Counted from the stretch's first letter, positions 43,373 through 52,512 are shown. The stretch: DNA of 64,000 nucleotides from an uncultured Prevotella sp. (GCA_900319905.1 ONQB01000006.1:49804-113803); one strand, 5' to 3'. The notes: generated by a model from the sequence alone, not told the origin. Made by a program: numbers and translations.

Positions 43373-44722
43373 TCACCAGGCCTTCTCCAAGGTGGCACCC
43401 GGATAATAATGTTTGAGGATGACATCGTAGGCATAGCCTTTGTCGCCCATGACCGCCGCGCCTATCTGGCACAGTCCCACGCCATGTCCCCATCCGGCTC
43501 CAACAAGATGGAAAGCCGAAGGAATATGATTGTCGTCGGCATAATCCTTGTCAACGACGAATGCCGAGCTGTAGAGATGGCTCTCGCTGAGCGCACGCCG
43601 TATTTCCAGTTCCTTGCCGATTACCATCGTGCGCTTTGTGCCCACGATGCGCAGTTCATAAAGCCGGCCGCTCGTGCCCCGTCTGACGGGCTGCAGGTCA
43701 ACAATCTGACCGAAGTCAATACCCGTCTTGCGCTGGATGAGCTCGGCCAGCTGCTGCTGTGTATAGTCCACACGCCAACGGTAGAAGTCAGTCGTCTCCT
43801 GGTCGTAATCGTTGAGCACCTGCGAGAGGATGCGCTTGTCATGAGTGTTGCAGAAGCTGTCAGGCTCCGACCTTATCCATTGTTCGGCATTGGCCTCCAC
43901 AGTAAGGTCGGGGATAGCCTCTCCTGGTGTGTCGCCGATGCCCTTGAGATAAGGCTTTGGCGTATCGTCCCAACAATATTGGAACTCCTCCATGGCGCCC
44001 CCACAGCACTTGGAGAAACGGGCATCGCAGATTTCGTTGCCATAGGCCAGCACCTCACCGCGAGTACGCCGGATGGCCTCAGCCACATTGCTGCTGGTCT
44101 CCATCGTGATGCCCTGATAGCGCTGACAATGGTCGTCGGCACACACATCGAAAAGCGTATGGTCCTGACGGTCGTACCATTTGATGAGCCGGTCGGCGAC
44201 TGTCGACGGTTGCAGTGCCGGAGTCTCTGTCCGGACGGCTGACGACGCCTGAGCCGGTGAAGGAGCATACGACTTGAGCATGTTGAGCACCCACGACCGC
44301 GAGATGACGGCATGCGCCATGAGCAACGGCAGGTTTGACGTAGCGCTCATCTCCGACGAGATGACACTTTCCAAGTACTGCTCCACCGGCAACCGGTTGA
44401 TGGCCCATATCTTACCGCCATCGGCCAGCAGCCGCAGCGTTCCCTGGAAGGTCTGCCGCTCCTTGCGCTCCCAATGGAAATTGACGCCAATCGTGACATC
44501 CTCCAACGAAAACGACGCGGACGCCGCCACCGGCTTGAACATCAGCTCTGTAAAGGCCATGCCGTCCCAATGTATGAGTCCATGGGCCATCGTAGCCTCC
44601 TGGGCACCTTCCACCTGACGGTCGTTGACCGTATAGCGGCCATTGAACGAAAAACAAATCTTCTTGCCACTGACGATCCCTACAGACACCATCGGCTCCG
44701 TGGGAAAATGTTGTATTGCCAT
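43373..44722 (-). CDS. SpoIID/LytB domain protein
   Basis: 449 residues. The SpoIID core is evident: PVEQYLESVISSEMSATSN, LLMAHAVISRSWVLNM, RTRGEVLAYGNEICDARFS, KCCGGAMEEF, and the C-terminal GAGWGHGVGLCQIGAAVMG. SpoIID enzymes are lytic transglycosylases acting on peptidoglycan strands lacking stem peptides; in Bacteroidetes they have nothing to do with sporulation. No clear signal peptide at the annotated start, which is unusual for a wall enzyme. Likely operon with the AmpG-like gene for peptidoglycan recycling. Confidence 0.9.
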   Translation of the reverse strand: MAIQHFPTEPMVSVGIVSGKKICFSFNGRYTVNDRQVEGAQEATMAHGLIHWDGMAFTELMFKPVAASASFSLEDVTIGVNFHWERKERQTFQGTLRLLADGGKIWAINRLPVEQYLESVISSEMSATSNLPLLMAHAVISRSWVLNMLKSYAPSPAQASSAVRTETPALQPSTVADRLIKWYDRQDHTLFDVCADDHCQRYQGITMETSSNVAEAIRRTRGEVLAYGNEICDARFSKCCGGAMEEFQYCWDDTPKPYLKGIGDTPGEAIPDLTVEANAEQWIRSEPDSFCNTHDKRILSQVLNDYDQETTDFYRWRVDYTQQQLAELIQRKTGIDFGQIVDLQPVRRGTSGRLYELRIVGTKRTMVIGKELEIRRALSESHLYSSAFVVDKDYADDNHIPSAFHLVGAGWGHGVGLCQIGAAVMGDKGYAYDVILKHYYPGATLEKAW

Positions 44723-44818
44723 GCTCTTATACTTTTAGTCATGATGCAGCAACGCCGTAAGACAATCTATATGTCTGTTTTTGCGTCTTACGACAGCGCT
44801 TCTACACCATTATTTTTG

Positions 44819-44826
44819 CAAAGTTA
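44819..44826 (-). promoter_or_regulatory. Promoter -7 box for spoIID-like/ampG-like operon
   Basis: TAACTTTG on the minus strand, predicting a 5' UTR of about 90 nt. Confidence 0.6.
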
Positions 44827-44870
44827 GTCATTTTGGCACGCAATCCGCAACGATTGAACGAAAACTTTCG

Positions 44871-44878
44871 TAACTTTG
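44871..44878 (+). promoter_or_regulatory. Promoter -7 box of rlmN, placed for leaderless mRNA
   Basis: TAACTTTG followed by CAAT and then the ATG at 44883. The 4-nt gap would place the transcript start at or beside the start codon. Confidence 0.55.
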
Positions 44879-44882
44879 CAAT

Positions 44883-45941
44883 ATGAATAAGAAAACATTA
44901 TTAGGTCTGACACTCGATGAGCTGAAAGGCGTGGCCAAGGAATTGGGCATGCCGGCATTCACGGGCAGTCAGATAGCCAAATGGATTTACGAGCAGCATG
45001 TACGCACGATTGACGAGATGACCAACCTCTCCAAGGCCAACCGGGCCAAGCTCGCTGAGACCTACGAGATAGGCAGCATGGCGCCCATTGACGCACAACA
45101 CTCCAAAGACGGCACTATCAAATATCTTTTCCCCGTACGCACCACCCAGCCCGAAAAAGCTGGCACGAAGTTCGTCGAGACGGTCTTCATCCCAGAGGAA
45201 GGCGGCCACGCCACGCTTTGCGTCTCGTGCGAAGTGGGCTGCAAGATGAACTGTCTGTTCTGTCAGACGGGCAAGCAGGGATTTGAGGGCTATCTCACCG
45301 CAGCCGACATCCTCAACCAGATCTACAGCCTGCCCGAGGTCAACGAGCTGACCAACATCGTTTTCATGGGTCAGGGCGAACCGATGGACAACCTCGACAA
45401 CGTGCTACGGGCTACAGAGATTCTCACCGCTTCCTACGGCTGGGCATGGAGCCCGAAGCGCATTACGGTGAGTTCGGTGGGACTAAAGGACAAGTTGCGC
45501 CGCTTCCTCGACGAGAGCAGCTGTCAGGTGGCCATCAGCCTGCACTCCCCACTCCACGACCAACGTGCCGAGCTCATGCCGGCCGAGCGTGGCATGGCCA
45601 TCAAAGACGTGGTGGAGCTGTTGCGCAACTACGACTTCGCTCATCAGCGCCGACTGACGTTCGAGTACATCGTCTTTGGCGGTGTCAACGACAGTGAGAC
45701 TCATGCCAAGGCCATCTGCCGGTTGCTGAAAGGACTCGACTGCCACATCAACCTCATTCGCTTCCATCAGATACCCGACGTGCCGCTCCACGGCGCCAGC
45801 GAGCAGAAGATGGAAGCCTTCCGCGACTACCTCACGCAGCATGGTTTCTACACCACCATCCGCGCCAGCCGTGGCGAGGATATCTTCGCGGCCTGCGGAC
45901 TGCTCAGTACCGACCGGAAGGTGAGAGGGAACATCAAATAA
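44883..45941 (+). CDS. rlmN: Dual-specificity RNA methyltransferase RlmN
   Basis: 352-residue radical SAM enzyme methylating C2 of A2503 in 23S rRNA and A37 in some tRNAs. The [4Fe-4S] motif is CEVGCKMNCLFC; the SAM glycine motif GQGEPMDN and the mechanistic C-terminal Cys (FAACGLLS) are present. It opens a co-directional block that runs through tRNA-His. Confidence 0.96.
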   Translation: MNKKTLLGLTLDELKGVAKELGMPAFTGSQIAKWIYEQHVRTIDEMTNLSKANRAKLAETYEIGSMAPIDAQHSKDGTIKYLFPVRTTQPEKAGTKFVETVFIPEEGGHATLCVSCEVGCKMNCLFCQTGKQGFEGYLTAADILNQIYSLPEVNELTNIVFMGQGEPMDNLDNVLRATEILTASYGWAWSPKRITVSSVGLKDKLRRFLDESSCQVAISLHSPLHDQRAELMPAERGMAIKDVVELLRNYDFAHQRRLTFEYIVFGGVNDSETHAKAICRLLKGLDCHINLIRFHQIPDVPLHGASEQKMEAFRDYLTQHGFYTTIRASRGEDIFAACGLLSTDRKVRGNIK

Positions 45942-45951
45942 TAAGCACGTC

Positions 45952-47001
45952 ATGAAGAAAGCACTTTGGACATCCGCCTTACTCCTCGCTTTGGCTATGG
46001 TTGTGGGACTCAGTTCCTGCAACGACCGTCCGACCCTCATGCCCCCGTCGGGTGGCCGGTTGTTTGAAGTGCTGGTTGTCGGCGACGACAGCAGCATCGT
46101 GCGCGATGTATTGCAACAAGATGTTCCCGGACTGCCACAAAGCGAACCGCAGTTCGATGTGTCCGCCATCAAGACCGACGCCTTCAAGAGCACGCTGCGC
46201 CTCTCGCGTTGCATCGTCATCGTGAGCGTCAACCCGAAGGCCTTCGACGTGCCGGCAATGCAGACGGAGCGAAACGTATGGGCTGAGCCTCAGACCGTAG
46301 TGCACATCAATGCACCATCTATCGCACTGCTCCGCGACAGCATCGAGGCCTTCGCTCCCCGGTTGTTGCTCACCCTCAACAAGACGGAGATGAGCAAGTC
46401 GCTCAGCATGATTCGCCACAAGCGCAACACCAAGGCCGAGCGACTCATCCAACAGCAATTCGGCATCACGATGTGGATTCCTGCCGACATGATTGCCTCA
46501 AAGCAGGCCCCCGACTTCTTCTGGCTGAGCAACAACTCGCCAACGGTGATGAAGAATATCGTAGTGTATCGCAACTGGCATCGGACTACAGCCGATGGAC
46601 TGCTTTGGTATTACGACTCGCCGGAAAGTTTCTTCGTCAGCGCACGCAACTATTGGCTCGGACGCAACATCAAAGGTGAGACCGACTCCATGCAGATGTC
46701 AACCGTCAACGGAGCCTTGATGGACTCCCCGTTACTTGGCAAAAGACAAAACGACCGTTGGATCTTCCGCGGTTTATGGGAGATGACCGGCGACGATATG
46801 GGCGGTCCCTTCGTCAGCCTCACTCTACCGATGGATTCCAAGCAATGGAAGCAAAAAGGCGATTATGGCTGTGATCACATCGTGATAGAAGGCTTTGTCT
46901 TCGCCCCGGGCAAGAAGAAGCGCAACGCCATGCGCGAGCTGGAAGCGCTGCTCTATACGGTTAATAAGGAAAACAAGAAACCAAATAATAAAACTAAATA
47001 A
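45952..47001 (+). CDS. DUF4837 family lipoprotein
   Basis: 349 residues with a lipoprotein signal peptide (lipobox GLSSC, Cys about residue 23). The body matches DUF4837, a Bacteroidetes family (GGRLFEVLVVGDDS...IIVSVNPKAF-like opening, FFWLSNNSP, MGGPFVSLTL). Function unknown; envelope location. It lies 10 bp after rlmN and 9 bp before the PdxA-like gene, clearly one operon. Confidence 0.88.
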   Translation: MKKALWTSALLLALAMVVGLSSCNDRPTLMPPSGGRLFEVLVVGDDSSIVRDVLQQDVPGLPQSEPQFDVSAIKTDAFKSTLRLSRCIVIVSVNPKAFDVPAMQTERNVWAEPQTVVHINAPSIALLRDSIEAFAPRLLLTLNKTEMSKSLSMIRHKRNTKAERLIQQQFGITMWIPADMIASKQAPDFFWLSNNSPTVMKNIVVYRNWHRTTADGLLWYYDSPESFFVSARNYWLGRNIKGETDSMQMSTVNGALMDSPLLGKRQNDRWIFRGLWEMTGDDMGGPFVSLTLPMDSKQWKQKGDYGCDHIVIEGFVFAPGKKKRNAMRELEALLYTVNKENKKPNNKTK

Positions 47002-47010
47002 TAGCAAGAT

Positions 47011-48222
47011 ATGGACAATAGGAAAATACGCGTGGCCATCACCCACGGAGACACCAATGGCATAGGTTACGAGTTGATATTCAAAGCATTCGAAGACCCT
47101 GCAATATTCGATTTCTGCACACCGATTATCTATGGCTCGCCCAAGATTGCCAGCTACCATTGCAATGCGCTGGGCATTGAGGGCAACGTCTTCAGCATCA
47201 TCAACAGCGCCGACGAGGCTCAGGACGGCAAGCTCAACCTGCTGCCATGTTTCGACGAGGATGTGAAGGTAGAGCTCGGCATGCCGTCGCAGGATGCCAG
47301 CCGCGCTGCCATCAAGAGCATCGACCGCGCCATCACCGACTATAAAGACAATCTCTTCGACGTGCTCATCACCGGACCTGTCGACAAGGACAACATGCAC
47401 GTCGACGGCTTCAACTTCCCATGCAACGAGCGGTTCATCGAGAGCTGTATCGGTGACGGGAAGAAAGGACTCGACATCCTCATCAACGATGTCATGCGTG
47501 TAGCCTTTGCCACCGGCGACATCGCGCTGAAGGACGTGCCTGCCGCCATCAATAAGGAGAGTCTCATAGAGAAGCTCGCTTTGTTCTATGCCACCCTGCA
47601 CCGCGACTTCACCATAGAGAGTCCACGTATCGCCGTGCTGGCCCTCAACCCCAATGACAGCGATGCTCACCACGGGAAGGAAGAACAGGAAGCCATCATT
47701 CCGGCCATCAACCAACTCGTGGAGGCCGGTGCCTGCGTGTTTGGTCCTTATCAGTCAGAGGCCTTCTTCGCCAACGGTGACTTCACAGCTTTCGACGGCA
47801 TCCTCGCCATGTACCACGACCAAGGTGCAGCACCACTGAAGGCCGTCAATCCAGACAACAATATCCATTACCTGGGCGGACTGCCGCTCATCAGCACCTC
47901 TGTCGATCTCACACCGCGCTACGACATCGCCGGGCAGGGTAAAGCCGACGCCGCGTCGTTCAGACAGGCCATTTACCAGGCCATCGACTGCTTCCGTGCC
48001 CGCCACAACTTCGATGCTCCCTACGCCAACCCGCTGCCCAAGCTCTTCCACGAGAAGAAAGACGACAGCGAGAAAGTGCGGTTCTCCATCCCCAAAAAGC
48101 GCGAGGGCAGTGGCAAAGCACCACGTACCTACAACGGCAACAAGGGCGAGAACAAAGGTGCGAAGACCGTGGCAAGCAACAGCCAAGAGCCATCGGACAC
48201 GCCTTCCGCCAATGCTGAGTAA
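47011..48222 (+). CDS. PdxA-like protein (4-hydroxythreonine-4-phosphate dehydrogenase family), probably altered active site
   Basis: 403 residues. The fold is PdxA throughout (AITHGDTNGIGYELIFK, PIIYGSPKIASYH, AMYHDQGAAPLK, DIAGQGKAD), but positions that are normally His are changed: the usual FPGHTE reads FPCNER, the usual TxHxPxxD reads ATGDIALKD, and the usual NPHAGE/D reads NPNDSD. In characterised PdxA, His residues in the latter two motifs plus the His of YHDQ bind the catalytic metal. Only YHDQ is kept. The last ~60 residues are a Lys/Ser/Asn-rich tail. It may be catalytically dead or have another role. Same operon as DUF4837. Confidence 0.85.
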   Translation: MDNRKIRVAITHGDTNGIGYELIFKAFEDPAIFDFCTPIIYGSPKIASYHCNALGIEGNVFSIINSADEAQDGKLNLLPCFDEDVKVELGMPSQDASRAAIKSIDRAITDYKDNLFDVLITGPVDKDNMHVDGFNFPCNERFIESCIGDGKKGLDILINDVMRVAFATGDIALKDVPAAINKESLIEKLALFYATLHRDFTIESPRIAVLALNPNDSDAHHGKEEQEAIIPAINQLVEAGACVFGPYQSEAFFANGDFTAFDGILAMYHDQGAAPLKAVNPDNNIHYLGGLPLISTSVDLTPRYDIAGQGKADAASFRQAIYQAIDCFRARHNFDAPYANPLPKLFHEKKDDSEKVRFSIPKKREGSGKAPRTYNGNKGENKGAKTVASNSQEPSDTPSANAE

Positions 48223-48252
48223 AAGAACTGACAGTCACCACACCCCTGCCCT

Positions 48253-49305
48253 ATGAGCAAGAAATATCAGAACGGATTCTTCATCTTTGGGTTGACCGTG
48301 CTCATCATCATGGTCACCCAACTTGATTTTGCTCAGGTGTGGAGCGGACTGAAACACGCCGGCTACTGGTTTTTTGCCGTTGTGGGACTTTGGGCTGTGC
48401 TCTATGTGTTCAACACCTGCTCATGGTTCCTTATTATAAAAGGTGTATGCCAGCAGTCGGCCCATGATGCCCATCAACCGACGGTAGACACCCGTCATCC
48501 CGTGTCGTTGCCGTGGCTGTACAAGGTCACGGTATCGGGCTTTGCGCTCAACTACGCCACCCCTGGCGGTCTGATGGGCGGCGAGCCCTACCGCATCATG
48601 GAGCTGGCCCCACGCATCGGCACCGAGCGCGCCTCGTCATCGGTCATCCTCTATGTGATGACCCATATATTCAGCCACTTCTGTTTCTGGGCCTTCAGCA
48701 TCCTGCTGTTTGTCTTCACCCACTCCGTCACCTTCTTCCTGGCCGTCATGCTCACTGCCATCGCTGCCTTCTGCACGGCCGGCATCTGGTTTTTCATCTA
48801 CGGCTACCGCAAGGGACTGGCCAACCGCATCATGACGCTGCTGCGCCATCTGCCACTCATCAAGCAATGGGCACGGCCCTTCGTGGAGCGCCACCGCGAA
48901 CAACTCGACACCATCGACCGGCAGACAGCCGCCCTGCATCGGCAGAAACCGCTCTACTTCATCGGCGCCCTGCTGCTCGAACTGTCATGCCGCATCGTCT
49001 CAGCCCTGGAGATATATTTCGTGCTGCTCGTGCTCATGCCCGGCCCCAACTACCTCGACTGCATCCTCATTCTGGCCTTCACCAGTCTGTTCGCCAACCT
49101 GCTCTTCTTCATTCCCCTGCAACTGGGTGGCCGGGAAGGAGGCTTCCTCATGTCGGTCACAGGACTGGGAATGACTGCCAGCGCCGGCATCTTCGTGGCC
49201 CTCATCGTAAGATTGCGCGAACTGCTGTGGACCGGCATCGGACTGTTGCTCATCAAGATTGAAAAACGGCAAAACCTACGAAATAACCACACCAACACAC
49301 CCTAA
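48253..49305 (+). CDS. Flippase-like/lysylphosphatidylglycerol synthase TM-region protein (UPF0104)
   Basis: 350-residue membrane protein with about 8 helices. The family motif is LNYATPGGLMGGEPYR, and the C-terminal PLQLGGREGGF also fits. Such proteins carry only the transmembrane flippase-like part, without the aminoacyl-transferase domain of MprF. Probably moves a lipid or lipid-linked molecule across the inner membrane; substrate unknown. Follows the PdxA-like gene by 30 bp. Confidence 0.87.
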   Translation: MSKKYQNGFFIFGLTVLIIMVTQLDFAQVWSGLKHAGYWFFAVVGLWAVLYVFNTCSWFLIIKGVCQQSAHDAHQPTVDTRHPVSLPWLYKVTVSGFALNYATPGGLMGGEPYRIMELAPRIGTERASSSVILYVMTHIFSHFCFWAFSILLFVFTHSVTFFLAVMLTAIAAFCTAGIWFFIYGYRKGLANRIMTLLRHLPLIKQWARPFVERHREQLDTIDRQTAALHRQKPLYFIGALLLELSCRIVSALEIYFVLLVLMPGPNYLDCILILAFTSLFANLLFFIPLQLGGREGGFLMSVTGLGMTASAGIFVALIVRLRELLWTGIGLLLIKIEKRQNLRNNHTNTP

Positions 49306-49394
49306 AGCAGGCCTTCAGCAATAATAAAGCCGCATCAATGCTTCTTCCTTGAAAATATTCTGCCAAAATTGCAGTATTTCTCAAAAAAAATATG

Positions 49395-49402
49395 TAATTT
49401 TG
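49395..49402 (+). promoter_or_regulatory. Promoter -7 box for the sigma-54 activator operon
   Basis: TAATTTTG within TATGTAATTTTGTC, 19 bp before the ATG at 49421; supports that start over the in-frame 49349. Confidence 0.55.
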
Positions 49403-49420
49403 TCACCCAATGAACATAAA

Positions 49421-50668
49421 ATGAACATAGAAGAGATACAGCGCGTCAAACAGCGTTATAACATAGTTGGCAACAGTGAGGGTTTGAACCATGCCCTTGA
49501 CATCGCCCTGCAGGTGGCTCCCACCGACCTGAGCGTGCTCATCGTCGGCGAGAGCGGCGTGGGTAAGGAGATCATTCCGCGGGTCATCCACGACAACTCT
49601 CCGCGACGCCGCGAGAAGTATTTCGCCATCAACTGTGGATCCATCCCGGAGGGCACCATTGACAGCGAGCTCTTCGGACATGAGAAAGGCTCATATACGG
49701 GCGCTGTAGGTGAGGCCGACGGTTACTTCGGTGTGGCCAACAAAGGCACCATTTTCCTCGACGAAGTAGGAGAACTGCCCATGGCTACACAAGCCCGGCT
49801 GCTGCGCGTCCTGGAGACAGGCGAATATATACGCGTGGGAGGACAGGAGATACGCAAGACCGACGTGCGTATCGTGGCTGCTACCAATGTGAACATGAGA
49901 AAGGCCATAGCCGAGGGACGCTTCCGCGAAGACCTCTACTACCGCCTCAACACCATTCCCATACAAATGCCGCCACTGCGCGACCGCGGAAACGACATCT
50001 TGTTGCTTTTCCGGCTCTTCGCCATGCTCATGGGACAGAAATATCATCTGCCCAAGATTACGCTCACCGACGATGCCAAACAGCTCATGCTGCACTACAA
50101 ATGGCCAGGCAACGTGAGACAGCTCAAAAACATCACCGAACAGATGTCTGTGCTCAGTGAGAAGCGTGAGATTGATGCTGAGACGCTCAAGCACTTCATC
50201 CCCGATGACCCCGACTCCACCGAACTGGCTACCATCAGCAAGCCCGGACAGCACTCCTACGAGAGCGAGCGGGAGATACTCTACAAGATACTCTATGAGT
50301 TGCGTGGCAATGTGGCCGACCTGCGTCGCGATCTCACCAATATGCGCAAACAGATCGATACCTACCGGGAACTGCAGGACAGCACCTACAGCAATGGTTA
50401 CCTCGGCAACTCCAACCAACTGCCATCCATTGAGCAGAGAAGGCCAATACAGAACTATGACCAAGCCTCCCCGCAAGAGGCTGACGCCGAAGAGATCAAG
50501 ACTGAGGAGGAACCCGAAAGCCTCAACCTCAACGACCTCGGACGACAGATGGTAGAGAAAGCGCTCGAGCGCAATGACGGCAACAGAAAGAGAGCCGCTC
50601 AGGAACTGGGCATCTCCGACCGTACATTATACAGAAGAATCAAGCAATATGGCCTCGATCAAAAATAA
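49421..50668 (+). CDS. Sigma-54-dependent transcriptional activator (AAA+ and Fis-type HTH)
   Basis: 415 residues. AAA+ domain: Walker A GESGVGKE, Walker B GTIFLDEVGELP, arginine-finger region EDLYYRLNTIPI. The sigma-54 contact loop, normally GAFTGA, reads GSYTGA. C-terminal Fis-like HTH: NRKRAAQELGISDRTLYRRI. There is no receiver or other sensory domain before the AAA+ part, so activity control is unknown. A ~120-residue polar linker joins AAA+ and HTH. The lptE gene starts inside its 3' end (20-bp overlap). The conserved neighbourhood with lptE and secG hints at envelope-related regulation (inference). Confidence 0.92.
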   Translation: MNIEEIQRVKQRYNIVGNSEGLNHALDIALQVAPTDLSVLIVGESGVGKEIIPRVIHDNSPRRREKYFAINCGSIPEGTIDSELFGHEKGSYTGAVGEADGYFGVANKGTIFLDEVGELPMATQARLLRVLETGEYIRVGGQEIRKTDVRIVAATNVNMRKAIAEGRFREDLYYRLNTIPIQMPPLRDRGNDILLLFRLFAMLMGQKYHLPKITLTDDAKQLMLHYKWPGNVRQLKNITEQMSVLSEKREIDAETLKHFIPDDPDSTELATISKPGQHSYESEREILYKILYELRGNVADLRRDLTNMRKQIDTYRELQDSTYSNGYLGNSNQLPSIEQRRPIQNYDQASPQEADAEEIKTEEEPESLNLNDLGRQMVEKALERNDGNRKRAAQELGISDRTLYRRIKQYGLDQK

Positions 50669-51185
50669 ATGGGCTTCGTTCCTCGTTGCAACAGCCACGA
50701 TGCTGTTGGCTACGATATGGTTGTCATCGTGCAGCATAAAGTATGGTTTCAATGGAGCCAGCATCGACTACTCTAAGACGAAGACCATACAGATTGTCGA
50801 CTTCCCCATCCGCAGCAGCTATGTCTGGGGCCCCATGGGACCGATGTTCAACAACAAGCTGAAAGACGAGTTTGCCAACCACACCCGTCTGCGACAGGTG
50901 AAGCGTAACGGCGACCTCATCATACAGGGCGAGATCACCCAATACTCACAACGCAACAAAGCCGTGTCGAGTGAAGGATACTCAGCCCAGACTGAACTGT
51001 CAATGACCGTCAACGTGAAGTTCACCAATACAAAAAACCATAAGGAAGACTTCGAGAAACAATTTACGGCCACACAGACCTACGAAACCACGCAGAGCCT
51101 GGCCAGTGTGCAGGAGCAGCTCGTAGAACAGATGTGCGCCGACCTCACCGACCAGATATTCAACGCTACGGTGGCCAACTGGTAA
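50649..51185 (+). CDS. lptE: LPS assembly lipoprotein LptE
   Basis: 178 residues with a lipoprotein signal (lipobox LSSC, Cys about residue 28). Bacteroidetes LptE pattern: CSIKYGFNGASIDYSKTKTIQI, NNKLKDEF, LIIQGEITQYS. It plugs the LptD barrel to insert LPS in the outer membrane. The ATG at 50649 overlaps the end of the sigma-54 activator gene; earlier in-frame starts lie far inside that gene and would remove the signal peptide. Confidence 0.9.
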   Translation: MASIKNKWASFLVATATMLLATIWLSSCSIKYGFNGASIDYSKTKTIQIVDFPIRSSYVWGPMGPMFNNKLKDEFANHTRLRQVKRNGDLIIQGEITQYSQRNKAVSSEGYSAQTELSMTVNVKFTNTKNHKEDFEKQFTATQTYETTQSLASVQEQLVEQMCADLTDQIFNATVANW

Positions 51186-51203
51186 AAAGCAACAATAGAA
51201 AAA

Positions 51204-51977
51204 ATGGATATTGCGCATTTAATCAAACACCCTGAAGAGTTAGACCGCGAGACGCTCTACGACTTGCGTGGTCTGCTGGCGCTTTACCCGTACTATCAGT
51301 CGGCCAGACTGCTGCTGCTGCAAAATCTCTATCTGCTCCACGACATCTCGTTCAACGAGGAATTGCGCAACGCCGCACTGTACATCACCGACCGTAAGGT
51401 GATCTTCAACCTCGTGGAGTCGGCACACTATCAGTTGCCAAAAGCCGAGAAACCAGAGAAAGAGCAACAGCCGGAAGGACAGAAAGAAGACCGTACCATC
51501 TCTCTCATCGACAGCTTCCTGCAGTCGATACCAGAGGATGAGGAAGCTGAAAAAGAAGAACAGAAGAAAAAGAAACGGAAACCCACACCTGCCGATGCGG
51601 CCATCGACTACGTGTCGTACCTCTTGGAGACGGAGAGCGAGGAAGAGAAGGAAGAAGACCTTCATGCCCCACAGATGAAAGGACAGAACCTCATCGACGA
51701 CTTCATCAACAACGAGGCCGGAAAGAAGATAAAACTAAAAGACGAACCGGAATATACGCCGGAGATAGAAATATCACCCGAATCGGAGAAAGACAGCAAC
51801 GAGGGCTACTTCACCGAGACCCTCGCAAAGATCTACATCAAGCAAGGACGCTACGAGAAGGCTCTGGAGATTATCCAGCGATTAAACAAGAGTCATCCAC
51901 AGCAGAACGCTTACTTTGCGGATCAGTCCCGATTTCTGGAAAAGCTGATATTGAACAACAAAAGCAGCAAAAGCTGA
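51204..51977 (+). CDS. TPR-containing protein of unknown function
   Basis: 257 residues, no signal peptide. N-terminal helical part (LYDLRGLLALYPYYQSARLLLLQNL), a highly charged Glu/Lys middle (about 85-195, with EEQKKKKRKP), and a C-terminal tetratricopeptide-like repeat (YFTETLAKIYIKQGRYEKALEIIQRLN). Conserved between lptE and secG in many Bacteroidetes; partner unknown, cytoplasmic scaffolding likely. Confidence 0.82.
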   Translation: MDIAHLIKHPEELDRETLYDLRGLLALYPYYQSARLLLLQNLYLLHDISFNEELRNAALYITDRKVIFNLVESAHYQLPKAEKPEKEQQPEGQKEDRTISLIDSFLQSIPEDEEAEKEEQKKKKRKPTPADAAIDYVSYLLETESEEEKEEDLHAPQMKGQNLIDDFINNEAGKKIKLKDEPEYTPEIEISPESEKDSNEGYFTETLAKIYIKQGRYEKALEIIQRLNKSHPQQNAYFADQSRFLEKLILNNKSSKS

Positions 51978-52038
51978 AATATTCATACAGAATCATAAAA
52001 CAAGCAATAACAAAAACAATAAATAAAACAAACAAATT

Positions 52039-52512
52039 ATGCTGTACACAGTTTTCATTGTACTTATTTGTCTGGCATCCTTGCTGATGATTTTCATCGT
52101 ACTCATCCAGGAGTCCAAAGGCGGCGGTCTTGCCAGCAACTTCTCATCCACCAATGCCATCATGGGCGTTCGTAAGACCACCGACTTCATCGAGAAGGCT
52201 ACGTGGGGTCTTGCCATTGCCATGGTCATTTTCAGTATTTTCTGCGCCTATACAGCTCCGAAGGCTGTCACCGACGAGAGCGTACTCGAGAAGGCCGCTA
52301 CTGAGACACAGGCTACCAACCCGACCAACACACAGGGCTTCGGTGCTGCTCAGCCCGCTCAGGGCGCCGCACAGCCTGCCAAGGGCGCTCAGGGCGCTGC
52401 AAAGGCTACTTCCGCTCAGCCCGCTCAAGGTGCTCAAGGTGCTGCTAACGCACCCGCTGCTCCAGCCGCTCCTGCAGAGGCTCCCGCAGCACCTGCAACA
52501 CCCGCAAAATAA
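52039..52512 (+). CDS. secG: Preprotein translocase subunit SecG
   Basis: 157 residues. Two membrane helices with the SecG signature between them (IVLIQESKGGGLASNFSS, then KATWGLAIAMVIFSIFCA). The last ~65 residues are Ala/Pro/Gln-rich low complexity (AQPAQGAAQPAKGAQG type), common as an extended tail in Bacteroidetes SecG. Part of SecYEG. Last protein gene of the operon, ahead of tRNA-His. Confidence 0.93.
   Translation: MLYTVFIVLICLASLLMIFIVLIQESKGGGLASNFSSTNAIMGVRKTTDFIEKATWGLAIAMVIFSIFCAYTAPKAVTDESVLEKAATETQATNPTNTQGFGAAQPAQGAAQPAKGAQGAAKATSAQPAQGAQGAANAPAAPAAPAEAPAAPATPAK

Noticed and set aside
43373-44722. SpoIID as evidence for sporulation
   Set aside because: SpoIID-domain proteins are widespread in Bacteroidetes and all other genes point to a non-sporulating Gram-negative.
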